Below are positions 26,736 through 37,207 of a stretch of 64,000 nt of DNA, one piece after another. Below the pieces are notes generated by a model that was not told the DNA's origin, searched no databases, and saw only the letters and a list, made by a program, of their open reading frames with translations. The DNA comes from Pseudomonas silesiensis. Lineage in GTDB: Bacteria > Pseudomonadota > Gammaproteobacteria > Pseudomonadales > Pseudomonadaceae. The stretch is taken from NCBI RefSeq assembly GCF_001661075.1, contig NZ_CP014870.1, positions 1,054,001 through 1,118,000 of the forward strand, in the 5' to 3' direction. Position 1 is the first letter of the stretch. Each line of letters starts with the position of its first letter. A program made the translations under genes and the position numbers.

Positions 26736-27473
26736 ATGTCCCAAGTCAACATGCGCGATATGCTGAAGGCCGGTGTGCACTTCGGTCACCAGACCCGTTA
26801 CTGGAACCCGAAAATGGGCAAGTACATTTTCGGCGCGCGTAACAAGATCCACATTATCAACCTTGAAAAAACCCTGCCAATGTTCAACGAAGCTCTGACT
26901 TTCGTAGAGCGTCTGGCCCAGGGCAAAAACAAGATCCTGTTCGTCGGCACCAAGCGTTCCGCTGGCAAGATCGTTGCTGAAGAAGCAGCACGTTGCGGTT
27001 CGCCGTACGTCGATCACCGCTGGTTGGGCGGCATGCTGACCAACTTCAAAACCATCCGTGCTTCCATCAAGCGTCTGCGTGACCTTGAAGTGCAAGCCGA
27101 AGACGGTACTTTCGCCAAGCTGACCAAGAAAGAAGCGCTGATGCGCACTCGCGATCTTGAGAAGCTCGATCGTTCCCTGGGTGGTATCAAGGACATGGGC
27201 GGTCTGCCAGACGCTCTGTTCGTTATCGACGTTGATCACGAGCGCATCGCGATCACCGAAGCCAACAAGCTGGGCATCCCTGTTATCGGCGTAGTCGATA
27301 CCAACAGCAGCCCGGAAGGCGTTGACTACATCATCCCAGGCAACGATGACGCAATCCGCGCTATCCAGCTGTACATGGGTTCGATGGCTGACGCAGTCAT
27401 CCGTGGTCGCAACCACGTTGCTGGCGGTACCGAGCAGTTCGTTGAAGAAGCTCCGGCAGCTGCAGCTGAGTAA
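26736..27473 (+). CDS. rpsB: 30S ribosomal protein S2
   Basis: 245 residues, standard length. Late-assembling small-subunit protein near the head-body junction; binds S1. Signature [20 protein letters not shown] at the N-terminus and [20 protein letters not shown] further on. First gene of the rpsB-tsf pair, with a terminator between. Confidence 0.98.
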   Translation: MSQVNMRDMLKAGVHFGHQTRYWNPKMGKYIFGARNKIHIINLEKTLPMFNEALTFVERLAQGKNKILFVGTKRSAGKIVAEEAARCGSPYVDHRWLGGMLTNFKTIRASIKRLRDLEVQAEDGTFAKLTKKEALMRTRDLEKLDRSLGGIKDMGGLPDALFVIDVDHERIAITEANKLGIPVIGVVDTNSSPEGVDYIIPGNDDAIRAIQLYMGSMADAVIRGRNHVAGGTEQFVEEAPAAAAE

Positions 27474-27500
27474 TTGACGCCCCTGGCGTTGACTCAGTAA

Positions 27501-27529
27501 GCAAAAAGGGGGCTTGGCCCCCTTTTTGC
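27501..27529 (+). terminator. Rho-independent terminator/attenuator between rpsB and tsf
   Basis: Perfect 13-base arms GCAAAAAGGGGGC / GCCCCCTTTTTGC, 3-base loop, starting 27 bases past the rpsB stop. Likely lowers tsf expression relative to rpsB. Confidence 0.9.
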
Positions 27530-27664
27530 CACCTCGAAAACCGTTTGTCGGCCCCGCGCTTGCAGAGCTGTAACGTGCAGCGGCTTACAACGGTGGTTCG
27601 GGAAGAATTGATCGCCCGTTCGATCGGGTGGAATGGTTGAAAACCTATCCAAGAGGATTTTGAA

Positions 27665-28528
27665 ATGGCAGAGATTACTGCAGCGTTGGTCAAAGAACTG
27701 CGTGAGCGTACCGGCGAAGGCATGATGGATTGCAAAAAGGCCTTGACCAAGGCCGGCGGCGACATCGAAAAAGCCATTGATGACATGCGTGCTTCGGGCG
27801 CCATCAAGGCTGCCAAAAAAGCTGGCAACGTTGCCGCTGAAGGCGCGATCGCTCTTAAAGAAGACGGTAAATCCGCCGTTCTGCTGGAAGTGAACTCGCA
27901 GACCGACTTCCTGGCTCTGCAGGACGACTTCAAGGCATTTGTTGCTGCAAGCGTTGAAAAAGCGTTCGCCGACAAGCTGACTGACGTCGCTCCGCTGATC
28001 GAAGCTCAAGAAGCCGATCGCCTGGTTCTGGTCGGCAAGGTTGGCGAAAACGTCAACATCCGTCGCCTGGCACTCGTTGAAGGTGATGTTGTTGGTGGTT
28101 ACCTGCACGGCAACAAGATCGGTGTTGCGGTTGTCCTGAAGGGCGGCAGCGTTGAGCTGGCCAAAGACATCGCCATGCACGTAGCGGCGACCAACCCTGA
28201 ATTCCTGCTGCCATCGGAAGTTTCCGCTGAAGCGGTCGAGCGTGAGAAGGGCGTGTTCCTGACCCTCAACGCTGACAAGATCGCCGGCAAGCCGGAAAAC
28301 ATCGTTGAAAACATGGTCAAGGGCCGCATCAGCAAGTTCCTGGCTGAAGCGAGCCTGGTTGAGCAGGCGTTCGTCAAGAACCCTGAAATCAAGGTCGGCG
28401 AACTGGCCAAGAAAGCCGGTGCAGAAATCGTTTCCTTCACCTACTTCAAAGTAGGCGAAGGCATCGAGAAGCCGGTCGACAACTTCGCTGAAGAAGTTGC
28501 TGCCCAGCTGGCTGCCGCCAAGCAATAA
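27665..28528 (+). CDS. tsf: Elongation factor Ts
   Basis: 287 residues. Nucleotide exchange factor that releases GDP from EF-Tu. N-terminal UBA-like module with VKELRERTGEGMMDCKKAL, and the core TDFLALQDDFKAF that contacts EF-Tu (TDFV in E. coli). Start ATG follows AAGAGGATTTTGAA. Confidence 0.98.
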   Translation: MAEITAALVKELRERTGEGMMDCKKALTKAGGDIEKAIDDMRASGAIKAAKKAGNVAAEGAIALKEDGKSAVLLEVNSQTDFLALQDDFKAFVAASVEKAFADKLTDVAPLIEAQEADRLVLVGKVGENVNIRRLALVEGDVVGGYLHGNKIGVAVVLKGGSVELAKDIAMHVAATNPEFLLPSEVSAEAVEREKGVFLTLNADKIAGKPENIVENMVKGRISKFLAEASLVEQAFVKNPEIKVGELAKKAGAEIVSFTYFKVGEGIEKPVDNFAEEVAAQLAAAKQ

Positions 28529-28551
28529 GACAGTTTTCAACTGTCGCCCTG

Positions 28552-28583
28552 AAGAGGCTGCCCGCTCACGCGCGCAGCCTCTT
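28552..28583 (+). terminator. Terminator after tsf
   Basis: Arms AAGAGGCTGC (28552-28561) and GCAGCCTCTT (28574-28583) with TTTT at the end, 23 bases past the tsf stop. Partial read-through into pyrH is likely. Confidence 0.75.
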
Positions 28584-28619
28584 TTCAGATGGGGTACCAA
28601 ATTTTTATTGGTTTCCCTT

Positions 28620-28720
28620 TGGAACTGGCTTACAAAGCCATGTTCCGATGGCGCTGAAGCAGCGCCAAGCAAGAGTGAACAGCCAGCTGTAAACAGCTCG
28701 CAAAGAATTTTTTAAAATAC
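28620..28720 (+). promoter_or_regulatory. Structured pyrH upstream region with candidate promoter
   Basis: Consecutive stem-loops at 28621-28646 (one bulge), 28650-28666 (perfect GGCGCTG/CAGCGCC) and 28685-28698, followed by TAAACA-17-TAAAAT (28690-28718) before the pyrH ribosome site GCAGGAGAG. Promoter and structure overlap, so only one of them may be real. Confidence 0.35.
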
Positions 28721-28739
28721 GCCGCAGGAGAGATTCGCA

Positions 28740-29483
28740 ATGGCTCAGCAGGGCAGTGGTCATCAGGCTCGCTATAAACGCATTCTACTCAAGCTTAGCG
28801 GCGAGGCCTTGATGGGCTCGGAAGAGTTCGGGATCGATCCGAAAGTCCTGGATCGCATGGCGCTGGAAGTCGGCCAACTGGTCGGCATCGGTGTTCAGGT
28901 CGGTCTGGTCATCGGTGGTGGTAACCTGTTTCGCGGTGCGGCGCTGAGCGCGGCCGGCATGGATCGGGTCACTGGTGACCACATGGGCATGCTGGCGACT
29001 GTGATGAACGCGCTGGCCATGCGTGATGCGCTGGAGCGTGCCAATATCTCGGCCATCGTGATGTCGGCCATTTCCATGGTCGGTGTGACCGATCACTATG
29101 ATCGCCGCAAAGCCATGCGCCACCTGAACGCCAAGGAAGTTGTGATTTTCGCGGCGGGTACGGGTAACCCGTTCTTCACCACGGATTCGGCAGCCTGCCT
29201 GCGCGCAATCGAAATCGATGCCGATGTGGTACTCAAGGCGACCAAGGTCGATGGCGTCTACACCGCGGATCCATTCAAGGACCCGCATGCCGAGAAGTTC
29301 GATCATCTGACTTACGATGAAGTGCTGGATCGCAAGCTGGGCGTGATGGATCTGACGGCCATTTGCCTGTGCCGCGACCATAAAATGCCGTTGCGCGTAT
29401 TTAACATGAACAAGCCCGGCGCCCTGCTGAACATCGTGCACGGCGGCGCTGAAGGGACCCTGATCGAGGAAGGCCAACAATGA
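28740..29483 (+). CDS. pyrH: UMP kinase
   Basis: 247 residues, bacterial hexameric UMP kinase of the amino-acid kinase fold; phosphorylates UMP to [15 protein letters not shown] and [16 protein letters not shown] at the N-terminus form the phosphate loops, and [17 protein letters not shown] the UMP site. Overlaps frr by four bases, so the two are translationally coupled. Confidence 0.98.
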   Translation: MAQQGSGHQARYKRILLKLSGEALMGSEEFGIDPKVLDRMALEVGQLVGIGVQVGLVIGGGNLFRGAALSAAGMDRVTGDHMGMLATVMNALAMRDALERANISAIVMSAISMVGVTDHYDRRKAMRHLNAKEVVIFAAGTGNPFFTTDSAACLRAIEIDADVVLKATKVDGVYTADPFKDPHAEKFDHLTYDEVLDRKLGVMDLTAICLCRDHKMPLRVFNMNKPGALLNIVHGGAEGTLIEEGQQ

Positions 29484-30037
29484 TCAACGAAATCAAGAAA
29501 GACGCTCAAGAGCGCATGAAAAAGTCCGTGGAATCGCTGGCGCACAACTTCGGCCGTATTCGTACCGGCCAGGCGCACCCGAGCATTCTTGAAGGCGTGA
29601 TGGTGCCGTATTACGGTTCCGATACGCCGATCAAGCAGGTGGCGAACATCACCGTCAAGGACGCCCGTACCCTGCAAGTCGTTGCCTTTGAGCGCAACAT
29701 GCTGGGTGCAGTCGACAAAGCCATCGGCAGCGCCGGCCTGAACCTCAACCCGACCAACCTGGGTGAGTTGCTGCTGATCTCCATGCCGGCCCTGACCGAA
29801 GAAACCCGCAAGGGCTTCACCAAGCAGGCGCGCGATGTCGCTGAAGACGCTCGTGTTGCGGTGCGCAACATCCGTCGTGATGCGAATAGCCAGCTCAAGG
29901 ATCTGGTCAAGGAGAAAGAAATCAGCGAAGACGAAGAGCGCCGCGCCACGGGTGAGATCGATGATCTGACCAAGAAGTACGTGGCTGAAATCGACGCGAA
30001 TCTGGCGCAGAAAGAAAAAGACCTGATGGCCGTATAA
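29480..30037 (+). CDS. frr: Ribosome recycling factor
   Basis: 185 residues, the usual length. With EF-G it splits post-termination ribosomes. The family hallmarks [20 protein letters not shown], the [14 protein letters not shown] helix and the final [19 protein letters not shown] are all present. Starts within the pyrH stop. Confidence 0.98.
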   Translation: MINEIKKDAQERMKKSVESLAHNFGRIRTGQAHPSILEGVMVPYYGSDTPIKQVANITVKDARTLQVVAFERNMLGAVDKAIGSAGLNLNPTNLGELLLISMPALTEETRKGFTKQARDVAEDARVAVRNIRRDANSQLKDLVKEKEISEDEERRATGEIDDLTKKYVAEIDANLAQKEKDLMAV

Positions 30038-30050
30038 GGGTCGCGTTGTC

Positions 30051-30806
30051 ATGGATAAGATCAAGCAGAGTGCGCCGACTGCGGTGCCGCGCCATGTCGC
30101 GATCATCATGGATGGTAACAATCGTTGGGCGAAAAAGCGCTTTATGCCGGGTGTCGCCGGGCATAAAGCGGGTGTGGATGCCGTTCGGGCAGTGATCGAG
30201 GTGTGTGCCGAGGCCAAGGTCGAGGTGCTGACACTGTTCGCCTTCTCCAGTGAGAACTGGCAGCGTCCGGCGGACGAGGTCAGCGCCTTGATGGATCTGT
30301 TCTTCAGGGCGCTGCGACGTGAAGCCAAGCGCCTGAACGAGAACGACATCAGTTTGCGCATCATTGGCGACCGGTCTCGCTTTCATCCGGAGCTGCAGGC
30401 TGCCATGCGCGAGGCCGAGGCCATGACGGCGGGTGGCAATGGCTTGATCCTGCAGATCGCCGCCAACTACGGCGGTCAGTGGGATATCGCGCAAGCCGCG
30501 CAGCGTCTGGCGCGGGAAGTTCAGGCCGGGCATCTGCGTCCGGAAGACATCACCCCGCAACTGTTGCAGACCTGTCTGGTCACCGGCGACCAGCCGTTGC
30601 CGGACTTGTGCATCCGTACCGGTGGCGAACACCGCATCAGTAACTTCCTGCTGTGGCAACTGGCTTACGCCGAGTTGTACTTTTCCGACCTGTTCTGGCC
30701 GGACTTCAAACACGATGCCATGCGCAGCGCGCTGGCCGATTACGCTTCTCGTCAGCGCCGCTTCGGTAAAACGAGCGAGCAGGTCGAGTCTGGAGCCCGG
30801 GTTTAA
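30051..30806 (+). CDS. uppS: (Z,Z)-undecaprenyl diphosphate synthase
   Basis: 251 residues. Adds eight isopentenyl units to farnesyl diphosphate, making the C55 carrier for peptidoglycan and O-antigen. Catalytic HVAIIMDGNNRWAKKR (Asp near residue 23) and the later RTGGEHRISNFLLWQLAYAE are diagnostic of cis-prenyltransferases. Also called ispU. Ends one base into cdsA (TAATG). Confidence 0.97.
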   Translation: MDKIKQSAPTAVPRHVAIIMDGNNRWAKKRFMPGVAGHKAGVDAVRAVIEVCAEAKVEVLTLFAFSSENWQRPADEVSALMDLFFRALRREAKRLNENDISLRIIGDRSRFHPELQAAMREAEAMTAGGNGLILQIAANYGGQWDIAQAAQRLAREVQAGHLRPEDITPQLLQTCLVTGDQPLPDLCIRTGGEHRISNFLLWQLAYAELYFSDLFWPDFKHDAMRSALADYASRQRRFGKTSEQVESGARV

Positions 30807-31612
30807 TGCTTAAACAACGAATCATCACTGCACTGATCCTGCTACCGATCGCGTTGTGCGGGTTTTTCCTGCTTGAAGGCTTCGGGTTTGCGCTGTTCAT
30901 CGGGCTGGTCGTGACCCTGGGGGCCTGGGAGTGGGCGCGCCTGGCAGGCTTCACCGAGCAGCCGATCCGCGTCGCCTATGCGGTGGTGGTCGCGTTGATG
31001 CTGTTTGTCATGTACATCTTGCCGGGGCTGGCGCCGTGGGTGTTGGGCGCTTCGGTGCTCTGGTGGGGTGTTGCGACCTGGCTGGTACTGACCTACCCGC
31101 GCTCCAGCCCGCATTGGGCCAGTGCCGCCTGCAAGCTGGCGATCGGTCTGCTGATTTTGTTGCCGGCCTGGCAAGGGCTGGTTCAGATCAAGCAGCAACC
31201 CTTGGGTAACTGGCTGATCATGGCGGTGATGGTGCTGGTGTGGGGCGCCGATATCGGTGCTTACTTTTCCGGCCGCGCTTTCGGCAAGCGCAAGCTGGCC
31301 CCCCAGGTCAGTCCCGGCAAAAGCTGGGAAGGCGTGTATGGCGGGTTGGCGGCGAGCCTGGTGATCACGGCAATCGTCGGGATCGTTCGCGACTGGAGTT
31401 TCGCGCAGATGCTGATCGCTCTGATCTGCGCCGCAGTGATCGTGTTTATCTCGGTGGTGGGTGACCTCACCGAAAGCATGTTCAAGCGTCAATCCGGGAT
31501 CAAGGACAGCAGCAACCTGCTGCCGGGTCACGGCGGTGTGCTCGATCGCATAGACAGTCTTACGGCGGCGATTCCAGTGTTTGCCGTGTTGCTGTGGATG
31601 GCTGCACCGTGA
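30806..31612 (+). CDS. cdsA: Phosphatidate cytidylyltransferase
   Basis: 268 residues, an integral membrane protein with about eight hydrophobic segments. Makes CDP-diacylglycerol from phosphatidate and CTP. The CDP-DAG synthase signature spans the end: [20 protein letters not shown] then [15 protein letters not shown]. It starts in the uppS stop and its own stop overlaps the dxr GTG start. Confidence 0.96.
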   Translation: MLKQRIITALILLPIALCGFFLLEGFGFALFIGLVVTLGAWEWARLAGFTEQPIRVAYAVVVALMLFVMYILPGLAPWVLGASVLWWGVATWLVLTYPRSSPHWASAACKLAIGLLILLPAWQGLVQIKQQPLGNWLIMAVMVLVWGADIGAYFSGRAFGKRKLAPQVSPGKSWEGVYGGLAASLVITAIVGIVRDWSFAQMLIALICAAVIVFISVVGDLTESMFKRQSGIKDSSNLLPGHGGVLDRIDSLTAAIPVFAVLLWMAAP

Positions 31613-32799
31613 GCCGCCCACAGCAGATTACCGTGCTGGGGGCGACCGGCTCGATCGGTTTGAGCACGCTCGACGTCATCGCGCGTCACCCTGAGCGTTA
31701 TCAGGTGTTTGCCTTGAGCGGCTACACCCGCTTGAGTGAGCTGCGGGCGCTGTGTGTGCGTCATGCGCCGCGGTTTGCCGTGGTGCCTGAAGCGAGCGCT
31801 GCCCGAGGCTTGCAGGACGACTTGCATGCGGCTGGCTTGTCGACCCGCGTGCTGGTGGGGGAGGAGGGGTTGTGCCACGTGGTGGCCGACCCTGAAGTCG
31901 ACGCCGTGATGGCAGCTATCGTTGGCGCGGCGGGCTTACGTCCGACCCTGGCGGCGGTCGAGGCCGGCAAGAAAATCCTCCTGGCCAACAAAGAAGCGCT
32001 GGTGATGTCCGGTGCACTGTTCATGCAGGCCGTGCGTAAAAGCGGTTCGGTCCTGCTGCCGATCGACAGTGAGCACAACGCGATTTTCCAGTGCATGCCA
32101 GGGGATTTTGCCCGTGGCCTTGGGGCTGTCGGCGTGCGTCGGATTTTACTGACCGCCTCGGGCGGTCCGTTCCGGCAGACGCCGATGGCTGAGCTGGTGC
32201 ATGTGACCCCCGATCAGGCGTGTGCCCATCCGAACTGGTCCATGGGGCGCAAGATTTCGGTGGATTCGGCCAGCATGATGAACAAGGGGCTCGAGTTGAT
32301 CGAGGCCTGCTGGCTGTTCGATGCGAAGCCGTCCCAGGTCGAGGTGGTGATTCATCCACAGAGCGTGATTCACTCGCTGGTCGATTACATCGATGGTTCG
32401 GTGCTGGCCCAACTGGGCAATCCGGACATGCGTACGCCCATCGCCAATGCGCTGGCCTGGCCAGAGCGGATCGACTCGGGCGTACCGCCGCTGGATCTGT
32501 TTGCCATCGCGCGCCTGGATTTCCAGGCCCCCGATGAAGATCGTTTTCCGTGCCTGCGCCTTGCGCGCCAGGCGGCCGAAGCGGGTAACAGTGCGCCGGC
32601 CATGCTCAATGCGGCAAATGAAGTGGCAGTCGCGGCCTTTCTCGACGGACGGGTTCGTTACCCGGAAATCGCGAGTATCATCGAGGAAGTGTTGAATCTC
32701 GAACCGGTGGTTGCGGTGGACGATCTCGACGCGGTGTTCACGGCGGACACCAAGGCCCGTGTGCTGGCCGGGCAATGGTTGAGTCGTCACGGGCGGTAA
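31609..32799 (+). CDS. dxr: 1-deoxy-D-xylulose 5-phosphate reductoisomerase
   Basis: 396 residues from GTG at 31609 ([11 protein letters not shown]), chosen because it gives the usual Pseudomonas length and couples to cdsA (GTGA overlap). Converts DXP to MEP with NADPH, the committed step of the non-mevalonate pathway. NADPH motif [12 protein letters not shown], metal/substrate segments [11 protein letters not shown] and [17 protein letters not shown] are present. Also called ispC. Confidence 0.96.
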   Translation: MSRPQQITVLGATGSIGLSTLDVIARHPERYQVFALSGYTRLSELRALCVRHAPRFAVVPEASAARGLQDDLHAAGLSTRVLVGEEGLCHVVADPEVDAVMAAIVGAAGLRPTLAAVEAGKKILLANKEALVMSGALFMQAVRKSGSVLLPIDSEHNAIFQCMPGDFARGLGAVGVRRILLTASGGPFRQTPMAELVHVTPDQACAHPNWSMGRKISVDSASMMNKGLELIEACWLFDAKPSQVEVVIHPQSVIHSLVDYIDGSVLAQLGNPDMRTPIANALAWPERIDSGVPPLDLFAIARLDFQAPDEDRFPCLRLARQAAEAGNSAPAMLNAANEVAVAAFLDGRVRYPEIASIIEEVLNLEPVVAVDDLDAVFTADTKARVLAGQWLSRHGR

Positions 32800-32852
32800 G
32801 TGCTGCAATACGTTGGCCCATGCAGCAACGAACAGGATTGCGGAGAAAGTAG

Positions 32853-34205
32853 ATGAGCGCGCTCTATATGATTGTCGGCACCCTGATAGCCTTGGGTGTG
32901 CTGGTCACCTTCCACGAATTCGGCCATTTCTGGGTCGCACGTCGCTGTGGGGTCAAAGTGCTGCGTTTTTCCGTGGGCTTCGGCATGCCACTGCTGCGCT
33001 GGCACGACAAGCAAGGCACTGAGTTCGTGGTCGCCGCCATCCCGCTGGGCGGCTATGTGAAGATGCTGGATGAGCGCGAAGGCGAAGTGCCTGCCGATCA
33101 GATCGAGCAATCGTTCAATCGCAAATCGGTTCGTCAGCGCATTGCTATCGTCGCGGCCGGTCCGATAGCCAACTTTATTCTGGCGATGTTTTTTTTCTGG
33201 GTGGTCGCCATGCTCGGCAGCGAGCAGGTGCGACCTGTCATCGGTGCCGTCGAGTCCGGCAGTATCGCCGCCAAGGCCGGTCTGAGCGCCGGTCAGGAAA
33301 TCATTTCCATCGATGGCGAGCCTACGTCCGGCTGGGCGGCGGTCAACCTGCAGCTGGTGCGTCGCCTGGGCGAGAGCGGTTCCCTGCAGCTGCTGGTTCG
33401 CGAACAGGGCTCCACGGCGGAATCGCCGCGGGAGCTGGCGCTGGACAAATGGCTCAAGGGGGCCGATGAGCCGGACCCGATTCGCTCGCTGGGTATCCGT
33501 CCCTGGCGTCCGGCCCTGCCGCCGGTGCTGGCCGAACTCGATCCGAAAGGCCCGGCCCAGGCTGCTGGCCTGAAGACCGGCGATCGATTGCTCGCCCTGG
33601 ACGGCAAGGCTCTGGATGACTGGCAGCAAGTGGTCGATATCGTCCGCCTGCGCCCCGATAGCAAAATCGTCCTGCGCATCGAGCGCGACGCTGCTCAACT
33701 CGACGTCCCGGTGACGCTGGCGGCGCGTGGCGAGAAGAAGGCACCCAGTGGTTACCTGGGGGCCGGGGTAAAAGCAGTCGACTGGCCGCCCGAGATGATT
33801 CGCGAGGTCAGTTACGGTCCGGTGGCAGCAATCGGGGAGGGTGCTCGACGCACCTGGACCATGAGTGTGCTGACCCTCGATTCGCTCAAGAAAATGTTGT
33901 TCGGCGAGCTCTCGGTAAAAAACTTGAGTGGACCGATAACCATTGCTAAAGTGGCGGGCGCTTCTGCCCAGTCGGGTGTCGCTGATTTCCTGAATTTCCT
34001 TGCTTATCTGAGTATTAGCCTGGGGGTTCTGAATTTGTTGCCTATTCCTGTACTGGATGGGGGGCATCTGTTGTTTTATCTGATCGAGTTGGTGCGTGGT
34101 CGCCCCTTGTCGGATCGGGTGCAGGGTTGGGGGATACAGATCGGTATCAGTTTGGTGGTCGGGGTAATGTTGCTTGCTCTGGTCAATGATCTGGGTCGAC
34201 TGTAA
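32853..34205 (+). CDS. rseP: Site-2 intramembrane protease RseP
   Basis: 450 residues. Cuts the anti-sigma factor (MucA/RseA type) after the first cleavage, releasing the envelope-stress sigma factor AlgU/RpoE. The zinc motif HEFGH is at 21-25 in the first helix, two PDZ domains follow (about 120-210 and 215-300), and the third ligand is Asp402 in PVLDGGH near the C-terminus. Called MucP in P. aeruginosa. Located just before bamA, in keeping with its role in monitoring outer-membrane assembly. Confidence 0.96.
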   Translation: MSALYMIVGTLIALGVLVTFHEFGHFWVARRCGVKVLRFSVGFGMPLLRWHDKQGTEFVVAAIPLGGYVKMLDEREGEVPADQIEQSFNRKSVRQRIAIVAAGPIANFILAMFFFWVVAMLGSEQVRPVIGAVESGSIAAKAGLSAGQEIISIDGEPTSGWAAVNLQLVRRLGESGSLQLLVREQGSTAESPRELALDKWLKGADEPDPIRSLGIRPWRPALPPVLAELDPKGPAQAAGLKTGDRLLALDGKALDDWQQVVDIVRLRPDSKIVLRIERDAAQLDVPVTLAARGEKKAPSGYLGAGVKAVDWPPEMIREVSYGPVAAIGEGARRTWTMSVLTLDSLKKMLFGELSVKNLSGPITIAKVAGASAQSGVADFLNFLAYLSISLGVLNLLPIPVLDGGHLLFYLIELVRGRPLSDRVQGWGIQIGISLVVGVMLLALVNDLGRL

Positions 34206-34279
34206 CGCTTCGCTGAATTGCGAATCTGCCGCGTTTTGCGGCAGTTTGTTTATTGCCAGTTGGAATAAGAAAGGACTTC

Positions 34280-36655
34280 ATGAAACGTCTGCTGCTAACT
34301 GCGGTTCTCTCCGTATTGATGATCGCCGAAGTTCACGCCGAGTCCTTCACCATCTCTGATATTCGCGTCAATGGCCTCCAGCGGGTCTCCGCGGGTAGTG
34401 TCTTTGGTGCCTTGCCGTTGAACGTCGGTGAAAAGGCGGACGATCGTCGCCTGGTGGAATCCACTCGTGCATTGTTCAAAACCGGTTTCTTCCAGGATAT
34501 CCAGTTGGGTCGCGACGGCAACGTCCTGGTCATTACTGTAGTCGAGCGTCCCTCGGTTGCCAGTATCGAGATCGAGGGCAACAAGGCGATCTCCACTGAA
34601 GACCTGATGAAGGGCCTCAAACAATCCGGTCTGGCCGAAGGCGAGATCTTCCAGCGCGCCACCCTCGAAGGTGTACGTAACGAACTGCAGCGCCAGTATG
34701 TCGCCCAGGGTCGCTACTCGGCCTCCGTCGACACCGAAGTGGTGCCGCAGCCGCGTAACCGCGTTGCGCTGAAGGTCAACATCAACGAAGGCACCGTCGC
34801 GGCTATCCAGCATATCAACGTGGTGGGCAACACGGTTTTTGCCGACGAAGACCTGATCGACCTGTTCGAACTCAAGACCAGCAACTGGTTGTCGTTCTTC
34901 AAGAACGACGACAAGTACGCCCGAGAAAAACTGTCCGGTGACCTGGAACGTCTGCGTTCCTACTACCTGGATCGTGGCTATATCAACATGGATATCGCTT
35001 CGACCCAGGTGTCCATCACCCCGGACAAGAAACACGTCTATATCACCGTCAACGTCAACGAAGGCGAGAAGTACACCGTTCGTGACGTCAAGCTGAGCGG
35101 CGACCTGAAAGTCCCTGAAGACCAGGTCAAGTCCCTGTTGCTGGTGCAGAAAGGCCAGGTGTTCTCGCGCAAGCTGATGACCACCACGTCGGAACTGATC
35201 ACCCGCCGCCTGGGTAACGAGGGTTACACCTTCGCCAACGTCAACGGCGTGCCTCAGCCTCACGATGACGACCACACGGTAGACATCACGTTCGCCGTCG
35301 ATCCGGGCAAGCGTGCCTACGTCAACCGTATCAACTTCCGTGGCAACACCAAGTCCGAAGACGAAGTGCTGCGCCGTGAAATGCGTCAGATGGAAGGCGG
35401 CTGGGCTTCGACCTACCTGATCGACCAATCCAAGACCCGTCTTGAGCGCCTGGGCTTCTTCAAGGAAGTCAACGTCGAAACGCCGGCCGTGCCGGGCGTC
35501 GATGACCAGGTCGATGTGAACTACAGCGTTGAAGAACAGGCTTCCGGTTCGATTACCGCCAGTGTCGGTTTCGCCCAGAGCGCCGGTCTGATCCTCGGTG
35601 GTTCGATCACCCAGAACAACTTCCTGGGTACCGGTAACAAGGTCAGCGTCGGTTTGACCCGCAGTGAATACCAGAGCCGCTATAACTTCGGTTATGTCGA
35701 CCCGTACTGGACTGCCGATGGCGTGAGCCTGGGTTACAACGCGTTCTATCGCACCACCGACTACGACGACCTCGACGTCGACGTTGCCAGCTACGCCGTG
35801 GACAGCCTGGGTGCTGGCGTGAGCGTCGGCTACCCGATCAGCGAAACGTCGCGCCTGACCTTTGGTCTTACTGCGCAACAAGACAAGATCAAGACCGGCG
35901 TCTACACCGTTGACGAGATCTTCGACTTCGTTAACAAGGAAGGCGACAACTACCTGAACTTCAAGGCTTCGGCCGGCTGGTCCGAGTCCACCCTGAACAA
36001 GGGCGTACTCGCCACCCGTGGCCGTTCCCAGAGCCTGGTGCTGGAAACCACCACGCCTGGCAGCGACCTGTCGTTCTTCAAGCTCGATTACCGTGGCCAG
36101 GTGTTCCAGCCATTGAGCGAAAACTACACCATGCGCCTGCACACCGAATTGGGTTATGGCGACGGCTACGGTTCGACCGATGGCTTGCCATTCTATGAAA
36201 ACTACTATGCTGGTGGTTTCAACTCGGTTCGTGGCTTCAAGGACAGCACCCTGGGTCCGCGCAGTACGCCTAGTCGTGGTACGAACCCGGGTACATTGGC
36301 CGATCCAGACCAGGATCCGCTGCCGTTTGGTGGTAACGTCCTGATCCAGGGCGGTGTGGAGCTGCTGTTCCCTCTGCCGTTCGTCAAGGATCAGCGCTCG
36401 CTGCGTACGTCGGTATTCTGGGATGTGGGTAACGTCTTCGACTCGAAGTGCGAAGACACCACCAACGCCAACGGTTCGTCGTCCAATACCAAGTGCAACG
36501 ATATCAGTCTGAGCAACATGGCCAGTTCCGTCGGTGTCGGCGTGACCTGGGTCACCGCACTGGGTCCGCTGAGTTTCGCGTTGGCCATGCCGGTCAAGAA
36601 ACCTGATGACGCTGAGACTCAAGTGTTCCAATTCTCCCTCGGCCAGACGTTCTAA
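34280..36655 (+). CDS. bamA: Outer membrane protein assembly factor BamA
   Basis: 791 residues from ATG at 34280 (MKRLLLTAVLSVLMIAEVHA), behind AAGAAAGGAC; an in-frame TTG at 34253 adds nine residues with no support. Signal peptide, five POTRA domains (about 21-420), then a 16-strand Omp85 barrel ending in Phe. Loop 6 carries the conserved GGFNSVRGFKDSTLGPR (VRGF). A Cys pair spaced 16 residues apart lies in a late loop (CEDTTNANGSSSNTKC). Central part of the machine that inserts beta-barrels. Confidence 0.97.
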   Translation: MKRLLLTAVLSVLMIAEVHAESFTISDIRVNGLQRVSAGSVFGALPLNVGEKADDRRLVESTRALFKTGFFQDIQLGRDGNVLVITVVERPSVASIEIEGNKAISTEDLMKGLKQSGLAEGEIFQRATLEGVRNELQRQYVAQGRYSASVDTEVVPQPRNRVALKVNINEGTVAAIQHINVVGNTVFADEDLIDLFELKTSNWLSFFKNDDKYAREKLSGDLERLRSYYLDRGYINMDIASTQVSITPDKKHVYITVNVNEGEKYTVRDVKLSGDLKVPEDQVKSLLLVQKGQVFSRKLMTTTSELITRRLGNEGYTFANVNGVPQPHDDDHTVDITFAVDPGKRAYVNRINFRGNTKSEDEVLRREMRQMEGGWASTYLIDQSKTRLERLGFFKEVNVETPAVPGVDDQVDVNYSVEEQASGSITASVGFAQSAGLILGGSITQNNFLGTGNKVSVGLTRSEYQSRYNFGYVDPYWTADGVSLGYNAFYRTTDYDDLDVDVASYAVDSLGAGVSVGYPISETSRLTFGLTAQQDKIKTGVYTVDEIFDFVNKEGDNYLNFKASAGWSESTLNKGVLATRGRSQSLVLETTTPGSDLSFFKLDYRGQVFQPLSENYTMRLHTELGYGDGYGSTDGLPFYENYYAGGFNSVRGFKDSTLGPRSTPSRGTNPGTLADPDQDPLPFGGNVLIQGGVELLFPLPFVKDQRSLRTSVFWDVGNVFDSKCEDTTNANGSSSNTKCNDISLSNMASSVGVGVTWVTALGPLSFALAMPVKKPDDAETQVFQFSLGQTF

Positions 36656-36700
36656 GCGTCTGACCCAAGATAACGACAATGGATTTTGTAGGAGTGCATC

Positions 36701-37204
36701 GTGCGTAAGTTGACTCAATTGGTTCTCCTGGCGACCGTACTGGTAGCAGGTCCGGCTTTTGCCGACATGAAAATCGCCGTTCTGAACTATCAGATGGCAC
36801 TGCTGGAATCCAACGCAGCCAAGAAGTACGCGGTGGATGCAGAGAAAAAATTCGGCCCTCAGCTGACCAAGCTCAAGACGCTGGAAAGCAGTGCCAAAGG
36901 CATTCAGGATCGTCTGATGGCGGGCGGCGACAAGATGCAGCAGGGCGAGCGTGAACGCCTGGAACTCGAATTCAAGCAAAAGGCCCGTGATTTCCAGTTC
37001 CAGTCCAAGGAGCTGAACGAAGCCAAGGCCGTCGCCGACCGTGAAATGCTGAAGCAGCTCAAGCCGAAACTGGACAGTGCTGTGGAAGAAGTCATCAAGA
37101 AAGGTGCTTTTGACCTGGTCTTCGAGCGTGGCGCAGTGATTGATGTCAAGCCTCAGTACGACATCACTCGCCAGGTTATCGAGCGCATGAATCAGCTGAA
37201 GTAA
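36701..37204 (+). CDS. skp: Periplasmic chaperone Skp (OmpH)
   Basis: 167 residues starting at GTG 36701 behind TAGGAGTGCATC. Signal peptide LTQLVLLATVLVAGPAFA, then a mature protein that begins with the beta core (MKIAVLNYQMALLES) and forms long coiled-coil arms (KKFGPQLTKLKTLESS to DREMLKQLKPKL). Trimeric holdase that carries unfolded outer-membrane proteins to BamA, encoded just upstream. Confidence 0.95.
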   Translation: MRKLTQLVLLATVLVAGPAFADMKIAVLNYQMALLESNAAKKYAVDAEKKFGPQLTKLKTLESSAKGIQDRLMAGGDKMQQGERERLELEFKQKARDFQFQSKELNEAKAVADREMLKQLKPKLDSAVEEVIKKGAFDLVFERGAVIDVKPQYDITRQVIERMNQLK

Positions 37205-37207
37205 TCC

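Noticed and set aside
34295..36979. 894-residue open frame antisense to bamA and skp
   Set aside because: Pure shadow of strong codon bias in bamA; crosses two real genes and has no recognisable domain.
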